From Salinimicrobium sp963709775 (GTDB taxonomy: Bacteria > Bacteroidota > Bacteroidia > Flavobacteriales > Flavobacteriaceae): a stretch of 64,000 bases of DNA. The stretch lies in the NCBI GenBank assembly GCA_963709775.1, contig CAVPXS010000017.1, positions 62,001 through 126,000 on the forward strand. Direction: 5' to 3'. The notes under the pieces are model-generated. The model had not been told where the DNA came from. It was given only the letters and a program-made list of their open reading frames with translations, and searched no databases. A program made the translations under genes and the position numbers. Positions 1 through 8,559 of this stretch are shown here, piece by piece; the first letter of the stretch is position 1, and the number at the start of each line of letters is the position of its first letter.

Positions 1-825
1 GTGCCGCTGGTATGGTACAGGATGTTAATGGCGAGTGGCTTCATTTTTCTATGGATCAAATGGAAGAAGAAGAAATTACGTCTTGCGCCAAAGCGCGTTC
101 TTGTGATGTTGATTGCAGGAGTAATAATTGCTCTACACTGGCTTACCTTTTTTGGAGCCATTAAAGTGTCCAATGTTTCTATTACGCTGGCCCTGCTTTC
201 TACCGGGGCTTTTTTCACTTCTTTTCTGGAACCCTTATTTTATAAGCGGAAGGTAATATGGTATGAGATCCTTTTTGGTGTCATTGTAATTTGCGGTCTC
301 TACATTATATTTAAGGTAGAGACAGAATATGTCCTGGGAATCCTTCTTGCTTTGATTTCTGCATTTCTTTCTGCAGTTTTCTCCCTCATCAATGGAAAGC
401 TGGCTCAAAAGGAAGATGCTTCGGTGATCTCTTTTTACGAACTTCTTACGGGGACAGGGGCGATAACTATATATCTGCTTATAATGTCATTTTTCGAAAG
501 CAGTACGGCAGGTTTCAGCAGTGAGTTTTTCAATGTTTCGGCTATGGACTGGACCTACCTTATTATCTTGGCTTCGGTTTGTACTGCCTATGCTTTCATA
601 GCTTCTGTAGCTGTTATGCGACATTTGAGTCCCTATACCATTATGCTTACGATCAACCTGGAACCGGTTTATGGAATTCTACTCGCCTTTTGGATCTTTG
701 GAAGCGATGAAGCAATGGATCCGGGGTTCTATTATGGGGCTGTAATTATCTTAACCACAGTGATTATGAACGGCATTTTAAAGACGAGGAGAAAATTCAA
801 AAAACAGCCAAAACCTACCTCTTAA
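1..825 (+). CDS. EamA/DMT-family transporter, 5' truncated by window edge
   Basis: This is an inner-membrane permease of the drug/metabolite transporter superfamily; the substrate cannot be told from sequence. The 274 visible residues are almost all hydrophobic helices, with the repeated EamA organisation: a first repeat to about residue 105, a second from about 110 that starts VLGILLALISAFLSAVFSL, and a basic C-terminal tail (KTRRKFKKQ). Family members have about 290-300 residues and ten helices. Here the first helix is missing because the window begins inside the gene, so the GTG at position 1 is not the real start. The gene is followed after 45 bp by accA, which has its own promoter. The family call is secure; the function is not. 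Confidence 0.85.
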   Translation: MPLVWYRMLMASGFIFLWIKWKKKKLRLAPKRVLVMLIAGVIIALHWLTFFGAIKVSNVSITLALLSTGAFFTSFLEPLFYKRKVIWYEILFGVIVICGLYIIFKVETEYVLGILLALISAFLSAVFSLINGKLAQKEDASVISFYELLTGTGAITIYLLIMSFFESSTAGFSSEFFNVSAMDWTYLIILASVCTAYAFIASVAVMRHLSPYTIMLTINLEPVYGILLAFWIFGSDEAMDPGFYYGAVIILTTVIMNGILKTRRKFKKQPKPTS

Positions 826-831
826 GTTTCT

Positions 832-839
832 TATATTTG
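832..839 (+). promoter_or_regulatory. Putative -7 element for accA
   Basis: TATATTTG matches the Bacteroidota -7 consensus TAnnTTTG and lies 31 bp before the accA ATG. I do not see a good -33 TTG at the usual 19-bp spacing, so the assignment rests on the -7 match and its location. Confidence 0.45.
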
Positions 840-870
840 TAAGCTAATTAAAAACAACCCATAACTCATT

Positions 871-1824
871 ATGGAATATTTAGACTTTGAATTACCTATA
901 AAGGAGTTGGAAGAACAATACCAAAAGGCTTGTGCCATTGGTCAGGAAAGTGATGTCGATGTTACGGCCACTTGCCGTCAAATTGAAAAAAGACTAAACG
1001 AGACCAAAAAGGAAATATATAAGAATCTTACTGCCTGGCAGAGGGTTCAGCTTTCCAGGCATCCAAACCGTCCATATACTCTGGATTATATCAATGCTAT
1101 TTGTGGTGACACGTTTCTTGAACTTCACGGGGACAGAAATGTAAAGGATGACAAAGCCATGATTGGAGGTCTTGGGAAAATTGGAGATCAAAGTTACATG
1201 TTCGTTGGTCAGCAAAAAGGATATAATACCAAGACCCGCCAGTATCGTAATTTCGGAATGGCAAACCCCGAAGGTTATCGCAAGGCCCTACGTCTTATGA
1301 AATCTGCTGAAAAATTTGGTATCCCTGTAGTGACTTTCGTAGATACCCCTGGTGCTTATCCCGGCCTTGAAGCTGAAGAACGCGGACAGGGAGAGGCTAT
1401 TGCCCGAAATATTCTGGAAATGACCCGCTTAAAAGTGCCAATTATCGTTGTGATCATTGGAGAAGGAGCAAGTGGGGGAGCCCTTGGAATTGGAGTGGGA
1501 GATAAGGTACTCATGCTTGAAAATACATGGTACTCTGTAATTTCGCCCGAATCCTGTTCTTCAATTCTATGGAGAAGCTGGGAGTTTAAAGAAAAAGCAG
1601 CCGATGCTTTAAAACTTACCGCCAAGGATATGAAAAAGCAGAAGCTCATTGATGAGATCGTCAAAGAACCGGTTGGCGGTGCCCACAGCAACAGGGAAAT
1701 GACTTTTGAAATTGTCAAGAATGCCATTTCTGAAGCTTATGGTGAGTTTAAAAACTTATCACCAGAAGAATTGACGAAAAAACGAATGAATAAGTATTCC
1801 CAAATGGGAGTCTTTAAAGGTTAA
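871..1824 (+). CDS. accA: Acetyl-CoA carboxylase carboxyltransferase subunit alpha
   Basis: AccA is the alpha half of the carboxyltransferase that moves the carboxyl group from carboxybiotin to acetyl-CoA, giving malonyl-CoA for fatty acid synthesis in the cytoplasm. The 317-residue product has the usual AccA length. It shows the N-terminal helical region, then the crotonase-like core with FVDTPGAYPGLEAEERGQ (around 155-175) and the glycine-rich GEGASGGALGIGVGD (around 197-212), which forms the oxyanion and CoA site. The ATG at 871 starts the standard MEYLDFELPI. The gene stands alone, with a promoter-like element upstream and a strong hairpin terminator 25 bp after the stop. accD is not in the window, which is normal. 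Confidence 0.97.
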   Translation: MEYLDFELPIKELEEQYQKACAIGQESDVDVTATCRQIEKRLNETKKEIYKNLTAWQRVQLSRHPNRPYTLDYINAICGDTFLELHGDRNVKDDKAMIGGLGKIGDQSYMFVGQQKGYNTKTRQYRNFGMANPEGYRKALRLMKSAEKFGIPVVTFVDTPGAYPGLEAEERGQGEAIARNILEMTRLKVPIIVVIIGEGASGGALGIGVGDKVLMLENTWYSVISPESCSSILWRSWEFKEKAADALKLTAKDMKKQKLIDEIVKEPVGGAHSNREMTFEIVKNAISEAYGEFKNLSPEELTKKRMNKYSQMGVFKG

Positions 1825-1847
1825 ATCCTTACTACATAAGAAAGAAA

Positions 1848-1878
1848 AAAATCCGAAGGGTTACTCTTCGGATTTTTT
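1848..1878 (+). terminator. Rho-independent terminator after accA
   Basis: The arms AATCCGAAG (1850-1858) and CTTCGGATT (1866-1874) form a nine-bp stem with a seven-base loop, followed by a run of T on the plus strand. Confidence 0.9.
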
Positions 1879-1991
1879 TGGCCTTATCAACAAATAATTA
1901 AAGTTGTCAACAGTTAAAATGTTCATAAACTGTGAACTAAGTAAAGCTGTCTTCGACGAAGTACTAAACTCTATTTTTCTACTTTCGTAAT

Positions 1992-3545
1992 ATGGAAAAA
2001 GTCAAAGCACCACAAAATATCAATTACAGTCCCGGGAATGTCATCAATCTCGAGAAAGGAAAAATACCACCGCAAGCGGTTGATTTAGAAGAAGTTGTGC
2101 TTGGCGCCATGATGATCGATAAAAGAGGGGTGGACGAGATCATCGATATTTTACATCCCGACGTATTTTATAAAAGTGCTCACCAGCATATCTTTGAAGC
2201 TATATTTAAGCTGTTTGAAAACTCAGAACCGGTCGACTTATTAACGGTTTCTAATCAATTGAGGAAAGATCAGAAGCTGGAGCAGGTGGGAGGCGATTTT
2301 TACCTGGTACAGCTAACCCAAAAAGTATCATCTTCTGCCCATATTGAATTTCATGCGAGGATCATTCTTCAAAAATATATTCAGCGTAGTTTGATCAAGA
2401 TCTCTAACGAGATCATCGAGGAGTCGTATGATGAAACAACAGATGTATTTGACCTTTTAGACACTGCAGAATCCAAACTTTATGAAGTAACCCAGGGGAA
2501 CATCAAAAGATCTTCAGAGACTGCCCAGGATCTTGTAATGCAGGCTAAGAAAAAGATTCAGGAAATTTCCAATAAATCAGGACTTTCGGGAATTCCTTCA
2601 GGATTTGAGAGACTGGATAAACTAACTTCCGGATGGCAGCCCAGTGACCTTATTATTGTTGCTGCCCGTCCAGGTATGGGAAAAACGGCCCTTACTTTGT
2701 CTATGGCCCGTAATATTTCCGTAGGACAGAATATTCCTGTGGCTTTCTTTTCCCTGGAGATGTCCTCGGTACAGTTGATCACTCGATTGATTTCTTCAGA
2801 AACCGGACTGTCTTCAGAAAAACTTCGGACAGGAAACCTGGAAAAACACGAGTGGGAACAGCTTAACGTTAAGGTAAAAGGTCTTGAAAAAGCACCACTT
2901 TTTATAGATGATACTCCTTCACTTTCCATTTTTGACTTAAGGGCAAAGGCAAGAAGACTGGCTTCACAACATGGAATTAGATTGATCGTGATTGATTACC
3001 TGCAGTTGATGACGGCCGGTGGTAGCCAAAAAGGTGGAAACAGGGAACAGGAGATCTCAACTATCTCCCGAAACTTAAAAGCCCTGGCAAAGGAACTTAA
3101 TGTGCCGGTAATCGCGCTCTCCCAGCTTTCCCGTGCCGTGGAAACCAGGGGAGGTTCAAAAAGGCCACTTTTGAGTGACCTTCGGGAATCTGGAGCGATC
3201 GAGCAGGATGCCGATATTGTTTCCTTCATTTACCGTCCCGAATATTATAAAATTGAAGAGTGGGATGATGAAGAGCGTTCTCCTACAGATGGGCAGGCAG
3301 AATTCATTGTGGCAAAACACAGGAATGGTGGCCTTGAGAATATTAGGTTGAAATTCGTTGGTCATTTAGGTAAATTCGATAACTTAGATGACTTTGATTC
3401 TCCGTCTGAGTTTCATTCGAAAATGAATGACAATGACTCTGGAGATATGAGCTTTACTACCGGGCATTTTCCCAGTGCCGATGAAGCTTTTGGAAGCTCA
3501 ATGAATGATGATCTAAATGATGACGACAGCGACGTACCTTTTTAA
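1992..3545 (+). CDS. dnaB: Replicative DNA helicase DnaB
   Basis: DnaB is the hexameric 5'-3' helicase that unwinds DNA at the replication fork and binds primase. The 517 residues give the full two-domain protein: an N-terminal DnaB domain (about 25-130), a linker helix, and a RecA-like ATPase from about 200. The Walker A is ARPGMGKT (225-232), the Walker B region is LIVIDYLQLM, and the C-terminal DLRESGAIEQDAD is typical. No intein is present. The acidic tail (SMNDDLNDDDSDVPF) is common in Bacteroidota. A TACTTTCG sequence ends four bases before the ATG and resembles a -7 element, so the message may be nearly leaderless; this is weak. A terminator follows. Confidence 0.97.
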   Translation: MEKVKAPQNINYSPGNVINLEKGKIPPQAVDLEEVVLGAMMIDKRGVDEIIDILHPDVFYKSAHQHIFEAIFKLFENSEPVDLLTVSNQLRKDQKLEQVGGDFYLVQLTQKVSSSAHIEFHARIILQKYIQRSLIKISNEIIEESYDETTDVFDLLDTAESKLYEVTQGNIKRSSETAQDLVMQAKKKIQEISNKSGLSGIPSGFERLDKLTSGWQPSDLIIVAARPGMGKTALTLSMARNISVGQNIPVAFFSLEMSSVQLITRLISSETGLSSEKLRTGNLEKHEWEQLNVKVKGLEKAPLFIDDTPSLSIFDLRAKARRLASQHGIRLIVIDYLQLMTAGGSQKGGNREQEISTISRNLKALAKELNVPVIALSQLSRAVETRGGSKRPLLSDLRESGAIEQDADIVSFIYRPEYYKIEEWDDEERSPTDGQAEFIVAKHRNGGLENIRLKFVGHLGKFDNLDDFDSPSEFHSKMNDNDSGDMSFTTGHFPSADEAFGSSMNDDLNDDDSDVPF

Positions 3546-3606
3546 AAATGTGATTTTATTCTTTCCGAATTTCTTCGGAAAATCTCTTACTGATACTAAA
3601 CATCCT

Positions 3607-3642
3607 AAAGCCGGAAAGAATTTTTTCTTTTCCGGCTTTTTT
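3607..3642 (+). terminator. Terminator of dnaB abutting the next start codon
   Basis: AAAGCCGGAAAGAA (3607-3620) pairs with TTCTTTTCCGGCTTT (3625-3639), and the T run continues to 3642. The next gene's ATG begins at 3643. The hairpin marks the end of dnaB and shows that a longer upstream reading frame in the next gene (back to 3517) is not real. Confidence 0.85.
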
Positions 3643-4884
3643 ATGCTCCTGTTTTTCCTAATGTCTTTCCCGGCCTTTGCTTCTCAAATCCTCATCCCTA
3701 TGGATGCTGAAGGTCAACGAAACCACTTGAAGGCTTATGGTATTACCTATTGGATGCTCGAAAAAGACGCAAAAGTGCAGTGGCTGCTCAATTACCGGGG
3801 TGGATCATTTCTTCTACCAGATTCTGAAGAACTTCGCAGGGAATGCAAGATCCGCGGGGTTTCCTATGAGGTGATTAGTGATCAAAAAACTGAAAGTATT
3901 CTGGAGGAAATTGCGAGCCCGTCCAGGAATATGGAAGCTGTTCTTCTGGAAAAAGCTCCTAAAATTGCAGTTTATTCTCCCGAAGGTAACAGGCCGTGGG
4001 ACGATGCAGTTACCATGGTGCTTACCTATGCCGAGATTCCATATGAAACAATATATGATAAGGAAGTTCTTGGTGACGCCCTTTTGTTGTTCGACTGGTT
4101 GCATCTTCATCATGAAGATTTTACGGGACAATATGGCAAATTCTACCGCAGCTATCGCACCGCTCCCTGGTATATTGAGGATAAGAAACGGGCCGAAGCC
4201 CTGGCTTCAGAGCTTGGTTATGAAAAGGTTTCTGAAGAAAAACTGGCAGTTGCACTCAAAATTAGAGATTACGTTGTTGGCGGTGGATTCATGTTTGCAA
4301 TGTGTAGCGCGACAGATAGTTTTGACATCGCTCTTTCTGCCGAAGGCGTTGACATTGCCGAACCTATGTTTGACGGGGATCCCAGTGATGCCGACTATCA
4401 GAAAAAACTACACTTCGACAAGAGTTTTGCCTTTGAAAACTTCATCCTGGAAAGAAATCCAATGGTTTACGAGTTCTCGTCAATTGATATGACAAATAAG
4501 CGGCAGGTGCCTATGGATGTTGATTATTTTACGCTCATGGAATACTCCGCAAAGTGGGATCCTGTACCAACTATGCTTACCCAAAATCATACTATGCTGG
4601 TCAAAGGCTTTATGGGTCAAACAACCTCTTATGATCCCGCAACCATTAAACCCACAGTGCTGGTGATGGGACAAAGTAAGATCAACGGCGAGGCAAAATA
4701 CATCCACGGAATTAAAGGCAATGGTTTTTTCACATTTTACGGAGGCCATGATCCCGAAGATTATCAGCATATGGTAGGGGATCCAAAGACAGAATTAGAA
4801 CTTCATCCCACCTCTCCCGGCTATCGTCTCATCCTGAATAATGTTCTTTTTCCTGCGGCCAAGAAACAAAAGCAGAAGACATAG
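3643..4884 (+). CDS. Secreted protein of the family often labelled 'asparagine synthetase B'
   Basis: Homologues in Flavobacteria usually carry the name asparagine synthetase B, but I see neither an N-terminal catalytic Cys of a class II glutamine amidotransferase nor the PP-loop (SGGxDS) of an Asn synthetase. The protein is about 413 residues from ATG 3643. It begins with a signal peptide (MLLFFLMSFPAFA, cleavage near ASQ) and continues with LIPMDAEGQRNHLKAYG, the hallmark of this family. It is therefore exported, which also argues against a cytoplasmic synthetase. The start was chosen because the 42 residues upstream would be read through the dnaB terminator; ATG 3661 is an alternative. Function is unknown. 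Confidence 0.75.
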   Translation: MLLFFLMSFPAFASQILIPMDAEGQRNHLKAYGITYWMLEKDAKVQWLLNYRGGSFLLPDSEELRRECKIRGVSYEVISDQKTESILEEIASPSRNMEAVLLEKAPKIAVYSPEGNRPWDDAVTMVLTYAEIPYETIYDKEVLGDALLLFDWLHLHHEDFTGQYGKFYRSYRTAPWYIEDKKRAEALASELGYEKVSEEKLAVALKIRDYVVGGGFMFAMCSATDSFDIALSAEGVDIAEPMFDGDPSDADYQKKLHFDKSFAFENFILERNPMVYEFSSIDMTNKRQVPMDVDYFTLMEYSAKWDPVPTMLTQNHTMLVKGFMGQTTSYDPATIKPTVLVMGQSKINGEAKYIHGIKGNGFFTFYGGHDPEDYQHMVGDPKTELELHPTSPGYRLILNNVLFPAAKKQKQKT

Positions 4885-4911
4885 GAGAGGAATTCCTATT
4901 TTTACTCCCCT

Positions 4912-6019
4912 ATGGATAAAACAGAAAATTTCAACAGGAAGGTTACCAGGACAATATTTATAGCATTGCTGATGCTTTCAGCTTTTGCACTGCTTATTTT
5001 TCACGCCAACTTTTTCCTTTTAGTCTTTGCAGGTATCTTTTTTTCGGTGTTGTTAAACTTTGCTTCCAATTGGATAGTGAGTAAAACTCCGCTGAAATAT
5101 GGTTTGGCCTTATTTCTTATCCTGCTTTTTATGTCCGGGATTTTGTACTTGATTATTCTTTTAGTCGGTCCTTCTATGGTGGAGCAGGTGCAGGATATGA
5201 CTGAAACTTTGCCCCGATCGCTACAAAATCTTAGAGAGAAAATTAAACAAACCAGCTATTGGTAGAAGTCTATTTGAAGAACTTCCAAGCGATCTCGGTT
5301 CTTTACTAGAAGAAAGGGGAGAGGTAATGTCCCGAATCGTCGGCTCGTTCTCAACTACAATAGGTGCCATAGCAAATTTCTTTATCATCATTGTTACAGG
5401 AATCTTTTTGGCTTCAAGTCCCGGTATTTATACTAAAGGTTTTACCAGATTATTTCCTGTGAATTTTCGTCCCCGTTTACGGGAAGTAATGGATAAGACA
5501 CAGTATTCCCTTAGCCTTTGGATGATGGCCAAACTGCTTTCCATGTTGGTAGTGGGGATTTTTACTGCCATTGGTTTGCAATTTCTGGGAATGCCTATGC
5601 CGTATGCCCTGGCTTTAATGGCCGCTTTATTTTCATTTATTCCAAACATTGGGCCTTATCTTGCTCTGGCACCCGCAGTACTCATCGCGCTAATGCAGGG
5701 AGGTAATATGTTTATTTACGTTCTCATACTTTATTTTAGTATACAGATTGTGGAAAGTTATTTAATTACTCCTATGATCGAAAAGAAAATGGTGCATCTC
5801 CCGCCCGCCCTTACTCTTTTTTGGATGGTTTTATTAGGAGTGCTTACGGGTATCCTGGGACTAATCATGGCCACCCCGATTCTTGCAGCACTTATAGTAA
5901 TTATTGAAGAGCTATATGTGAAAGATTATTTGGAGGCCAAAAATGCGGAAGCAAATGAAACAGATTCAGAAGTATTGGTTGAAGAAGTAGATCAGGAAAA
6001 CTCTAAAGTAAAATCCTGA
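4912..6019 (+). pseudogene. AI-2E family (UPF0118/PerM-like) transporter, frameshifted
   Basis: Two adjacent frames together encode one polytopic permease. 4912-5265 gives the N-terminal helices, up to REKIKQTSYW and a stop. The other frame picks up at once, reading KPAIGRSLFEELPSDLG, and runs through IVGSFSTTIGAIANFFIIIV to the C-terminal acidic tail. The family is defined by the C-terminal region with PNIGPYLALAP and GLIMATPILAA, both present. A single extra A in the run 5239-5242 restores one continuous reading (REKLNKPAIGRSLFEELP). No promoter is evident; it follows the previous gene by 27 bp. Either a true inactivation or a sequencing insertion; several similar cases in this window favour the latter. 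Confidence 0.8.
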
Positions 6020-6066
6020 AAAACTTTTTATCAGAGAGGCCTTCAAATTCAGAAAGGATATTTATC

Positions 6067-6897
6067 ATGAAAAGAATCGACTCCCACCAACATTTCTGGA
6101 AATACGATCCCCAAACCTACTCCTGGATTCCCGAGGAAATGGCAGTTATCAGGAAAGACTTTACTCCGGAAGATCTTAAGCCATTACTTTCAAAAAATGG
6201 ATTTTCAGGTTGTGTTGCAGTGCAGGCAGATCAGTCTGAAGCTGAAACAGAAAAGCTGCTGAAAATAGCAGAACAGCATGATTTTGTCAAAGGAGTAGTG
6301 GGTTGGGTAGATCTTAATTCTCCGGAAGTGGAGGAACGCCTGAAGCACTATTCCAAAAACCCATTTTTAAAAGGGATACGCCATACTGTTTGGGATGAAA
6401 AAGGGGAATTTATGATTGCTCCCGAATTTCAGCGAGGTTTGTCACTTTTGGCCAGTAAAGGACTCACTTATGATATTCTGGCATTTGATTATCAGCTGGG
6501 ATCTGCAGTTGAAATGGTACAGGCATTCCCGAGACAAAAATTTGTCCTGGATCATATGGGAAAACCACGAATTTCCGGAAAACCGGATAAGCAGTGGACA
6601 AAGCATATTGAACAACTGGCAGAGTCCCCGAATGTGTGGTGCAAAATTTCGGGTTTAGTGACTGAAACTCCTGACTTCAGCTGGAAGAGCACCGATTTCT
6701 TGCCTTTTTTGGAAGTCGTAACTGAGGCTTTTGGAGTAGATCGACTCATGTTTGGGTCCGATTGGCCGGTATGCCTTTCCGCAGCAAACTATAAAGAAGT
6801 GGTTGGAGTAGTGGAGAAGTTCTTCAGCGGTTATTCAAAAGAAGATAAGGAGAAGATCTTTGGAAAAAATGCTTCAGAATTTTATAACTTGAAGTAA
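6067..6897 (+). CDS. Amidohydrolase-family protein, sugar-lactonase type (COG3618)
   Basis: A TIM-barrel metal-dependent hydrolase of the amidohydrolase_2 family, of the type that opens L-fuconolactone or L-rhamnono-lactone; the substrate here is not established. Visible hallmarks are the N-terminal DSHQHFWKYDP (metal-binding HxH at residues 7-9), SWIPEEM, the conserved KGIRHTVWDE, the FVLDHMGKP strand around residue 160, and the C-terminal GSDWPVC (around 238-244) with its catalytic Asp. Length (276 aa) fits the family. It ends 21 bp before the yjbQ-like start and may share a transcript with it. No other sugar-acid catabolic genes are nearby, so the pathway is open. Confidence 0.85.
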   Translation: MKRIDSHQHFWKYDPQTYSWIPEEMAVIRKDFTPEDLKPLLSKNGFSGCVAVQADQSEAETEKLLKIAEQHDFVKGVVGWVDLNSPEVEERLKHYSKNPFLKGIRHTVWDEKGEFMIAPEFQRGLSLLASKGLTYDILAFDYQLGSAVEMVQAFPRQKFVLDHMGKPRISGKPDKQWTKHIEQLAESPNVWCKISGLVTETPDFSWKSTDFLPFLEVVTEAFGVDRLMFGSDWPVCLSAANYKEVVGVVEKFFSGYSKEDKEKIFGKNASEFYNLK

Positions 6898-6918
6898 AAC
6901 AAAACTGAAGTGTCAAAA

Positions 6919-7359
6919 ATGGCAAAATTGGATTACATTTTTCAGAAGGAAATAAAACTTTCAGCAAAAACCAGGGGTTTTCATTTGGTAACAGAGGAGG
7001 TGACCCAACAAATTCCGGAGATAAAAGAAGTTTCTATGGGATTCCTGCAGATCTTCATCAAGCATACTTCCGCCGGACTCACCATTAACGAAAATGCAGA
7101 TCCTACGGTAAGAGAGGATTTTGAAAGCCACTTCAATAAAATGGTTCCCGAGGATCAGCCGTATTATAAACACACTTTAGAGGGAAGTGATGATATGCCT
7201 GCACATATTAAAGCTGCTCTTTTGGGTTCTTCGCTTCAAATCCCCATTACCAATGGCCATCTTAATTTAGGGACCTGGCAGGGAATTTATCTCTGTGAAC
7301 ACCGCGATCATGGCGGCAGCAGGAAATTAGTACTTACCATCAGTGGGGCGAGGAAATAG
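6919..7359 (+). CDS. YjbQ/UPF0047 family protein (secondary thiamine-phosphate synthase type)
   Basis: This small cytoplasmic protein belongs to the YjbQ family; some members have weak thiamine-phosphate synthase activity, but the physiological role is unsettled. The sequence holds all family signatures: KHTSAGLTINENADP (around 52-66), DFESHFNKMVP, SDDMPAHIKAALLG with the conserved His, and the C-terminal GTWQGIYLCEHRDHGGSRK. About 146 residues from the ATG at 6919. An in-frame GTG at 6910 would add three residues; I prefer the ATG. Downstream is a 450-bp gap with repeats. Confidence 0.88.
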   Translation: MAKLDYIFQKEIKLSAKTRGFHLVTEEVTQQIPEIKEVSMGFLQIFIKHTSAGLTINENADPTVREDFESHFNKMVPEDQPYYKHTLEGSDDMPAHIKAALLGSSLQIPITNGHLNLGTWQGIYLCEHRDHGGSRKLVLTISGARK

Positions 7360-7455
7360 AATTCGATATCTTTTCTATTCGTCATCCTGAACTTGTTTCA
7401 GAATCCTTCGAAAGTACACTTAGTACTTAAACTTACTGTCGGTGATTTTAAAGTG

Positions 7456-7488
7456 AGACCTGCAAGGTTTTAGGAACCTTGTAGGTCT
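7456..7488. repeat. Dispersed hairpin repeat
   Basis: AGACCTGCAAGGTT (7456-7469) and AACCTTGTAGGTCT (7475-7488) are inverted copies with one G-T-type mismatch. The form is like short palindromic repeats scattered through flavobacterial genomes; no T tract follows, so it is not an obvious terminator. Confidence 0.6.
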
Positions 7489-7500
7489 GCCATTAGAATC

Positions 7501-7538
7501 CCACCCCGTCCTGCGGACACCCCTCCGGTGGAGGGGAC
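7501..7538. repeat. REP-like double-hairpin unit (B type)
   Basis: CACCCCGTCCTGCGGAC followed by ACCCCTCCGGTGGAGGGGAC: two adjacent GC-rich hairpins. The same architecture recurs at 11896, 17546, 17691, 17831, 18014 and 18158. Confidence 0.6.
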
Positions 7539-7755
7539 TATTCCCGCAGAATATTCTGCAAAAGTCCTGATCTTTCCCGCTATTGGAGATGATACTGTTA
7601 GAATTTCGGGTGGATTAAAGACCGGAGATGATTTTTACAGATGCATCTATGGTTAATAGCAGAAACTAAGAATTGCGCATTATTAAAATCTTACCGGTCA
7701 TTATGAGCAGTAAAATCATCTGTGTATCTGTGGCAGTAACATATCAAATCTTCAG

Positions 7756-7790
7756 CAAAAAAAGATCCCGCTCTTTCGAACGGGATCTTT
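7756..7790 (-). terminator. Terminator after rplT
   Basis: AAAGATCCCG (7761-7770) pairs with CGGGATCTTT (7781-7790); read on the minus strand the stem is followed by a T run. It lies just downstream of the rplT stop. Confidence 0.88.
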
Positions 7791-7812
7791 ATAAGTGAGA
7801 TAACAGTTTAAT

Positions 7813-8157
7813 TTATTTTACTTTTTTGACGATAGCTTCAAACGCATCGGGATGGTTCATTGCAAGATCGGCTAAAACCTTACGGTTTAGTTCGATTCCT
7901 GCGGCTTTCACTTTCCCCATGAATTGTGAATAAGACATTCCGTGCATACGGGCTCCTGCGTTGATACGCATGATCCAAAGTGAACGGAAGTTTCTCTTCT
8001 TGGTTTTACGGTCTCTGTAAGCATATAACATTGCTTTGTCAACCGCGTTTTTCGCTACTGTCCAAACGTTCTTACGACGTCCAAAGTAACCTTTTGCTTG
8101 CTTAAGAACCTTTTTTCTTCTGGCTCTCTTAGCAACTGAATTTACTGATCTTGGCAT
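7813..8157 (-). CDS. rplT: 50S ribosomal protein L20
   Basis: L20 binds 23S rRNA early in assembly of the large subunit. The 114-residue basic protein starts MPRSVNSVAKRARRKKVLKQAKG, the canonical L20 N-terminus, and carries the family signature RNFRSLWIMRINAGARMHGMSY around residues 58-79. It is the last gene of the infC-rpmI-rplT operon, which in many bacteria is controlled through L20 binding to its own mRNA; I did not identify the binding structure here. A good terminator follows. Confidence 0.97.
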   Translation of the reverse strand: MPRSVNSVAKRARRKKVLKQAKGYFGRRKNVWTVAKNAVDKAMLYAYRDRKTKKRNFRSLWIMRINAGARMHGMSYSQFMGKVKAAGIELNRKVLADLAMNHPDAFEAIVKKVK

Positions 8158-8293
8158 ATTTTAAAAATTTTTTTGTAGCAGGCGGTCGTTCTTGACACTT
8201 TCAACTTACAGTTCTAAAATCTAACTTCTAAAATCTCACTTCGAGTTGCCTGACTCCAGGGTTATTAAATTTGGTAAACCATCAAAGGTTCAA

Positions 8294-8491
8294 CTACAAC
8301 AAACGTAATTGAAGTTTGATATTTTTTTCGTCTGCTTCATGTACTAAAGTACTATGAGTCAGAGCCAGCTTTTGTTTTTTAGTCTTCTTTGTTAAGATGT
8401 GACTTTTAAACGCATGCTTTCTTTTGATCTTTCCTGTACCGGTAAGCTTGAAACGCTTCTTGGCACTGGATTTCGTTTTCATCTTAGGCAT
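8294..8491 (-). CDS. rpmI: 50S ribosomal protein L35
   Basis: L35 is a small basic protein of the large ribosomal subunit. The 65 residues begin MPKMKTKSSAKKRFKLTGTG, the diagnostic N-terminus, followed by KIKRKHAFKSHIL. It lies between infC (68 bp upstream on the minus strand) and rplT. The 136-bp spacer to rplT is longer than usual and contains short direct repeats of TCTAAAATCT, AACTTCTAAAATCT type, which look like simple-sequence insertion rather than a regulatory leader. Confidence 0.96.
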   Translation of the reverse strand: MPKMKTKSSAKKRFKLTGTGKIKRKHAFKSHILTKKTKKQKLALTHSTLVHEADEKNIKLQLRLL

Positions 8492-8559
8492 TCTGTCCTT
8501 CTTTTAAATTATCTCACTTATTATTGTAAATCATGCGGCTATGAAAAGCTACAGGATTA

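Larger units (their letters stand above)
7360..7755. other. Intergenic region with repeat fragments, no gene
   Basis: This gap separates convergent transcription units. It holds a fragment related to the GTCATCCTGAACTTGTTTCAG dispersed repeat (about 7380-7405), a perfect-looking hairpin (7456-7488), a B-type REP-like unit (7501-7538), and a low-complexity stretch with related pieces (TTTTTACAGATGCATCT and ATCATCTGTGTATCTGTGG). I see no reading frame worth calling and no RNA gene. Confidence 0.6.

Noticed and set aside
3517..3642. Longer N-terminus for the 'asparagine synthetase B' gene
   Set aside because: It overlaps the dnaB 3' end and is read through the dnaB terminator; the signal peptide begins at ATG 3643.
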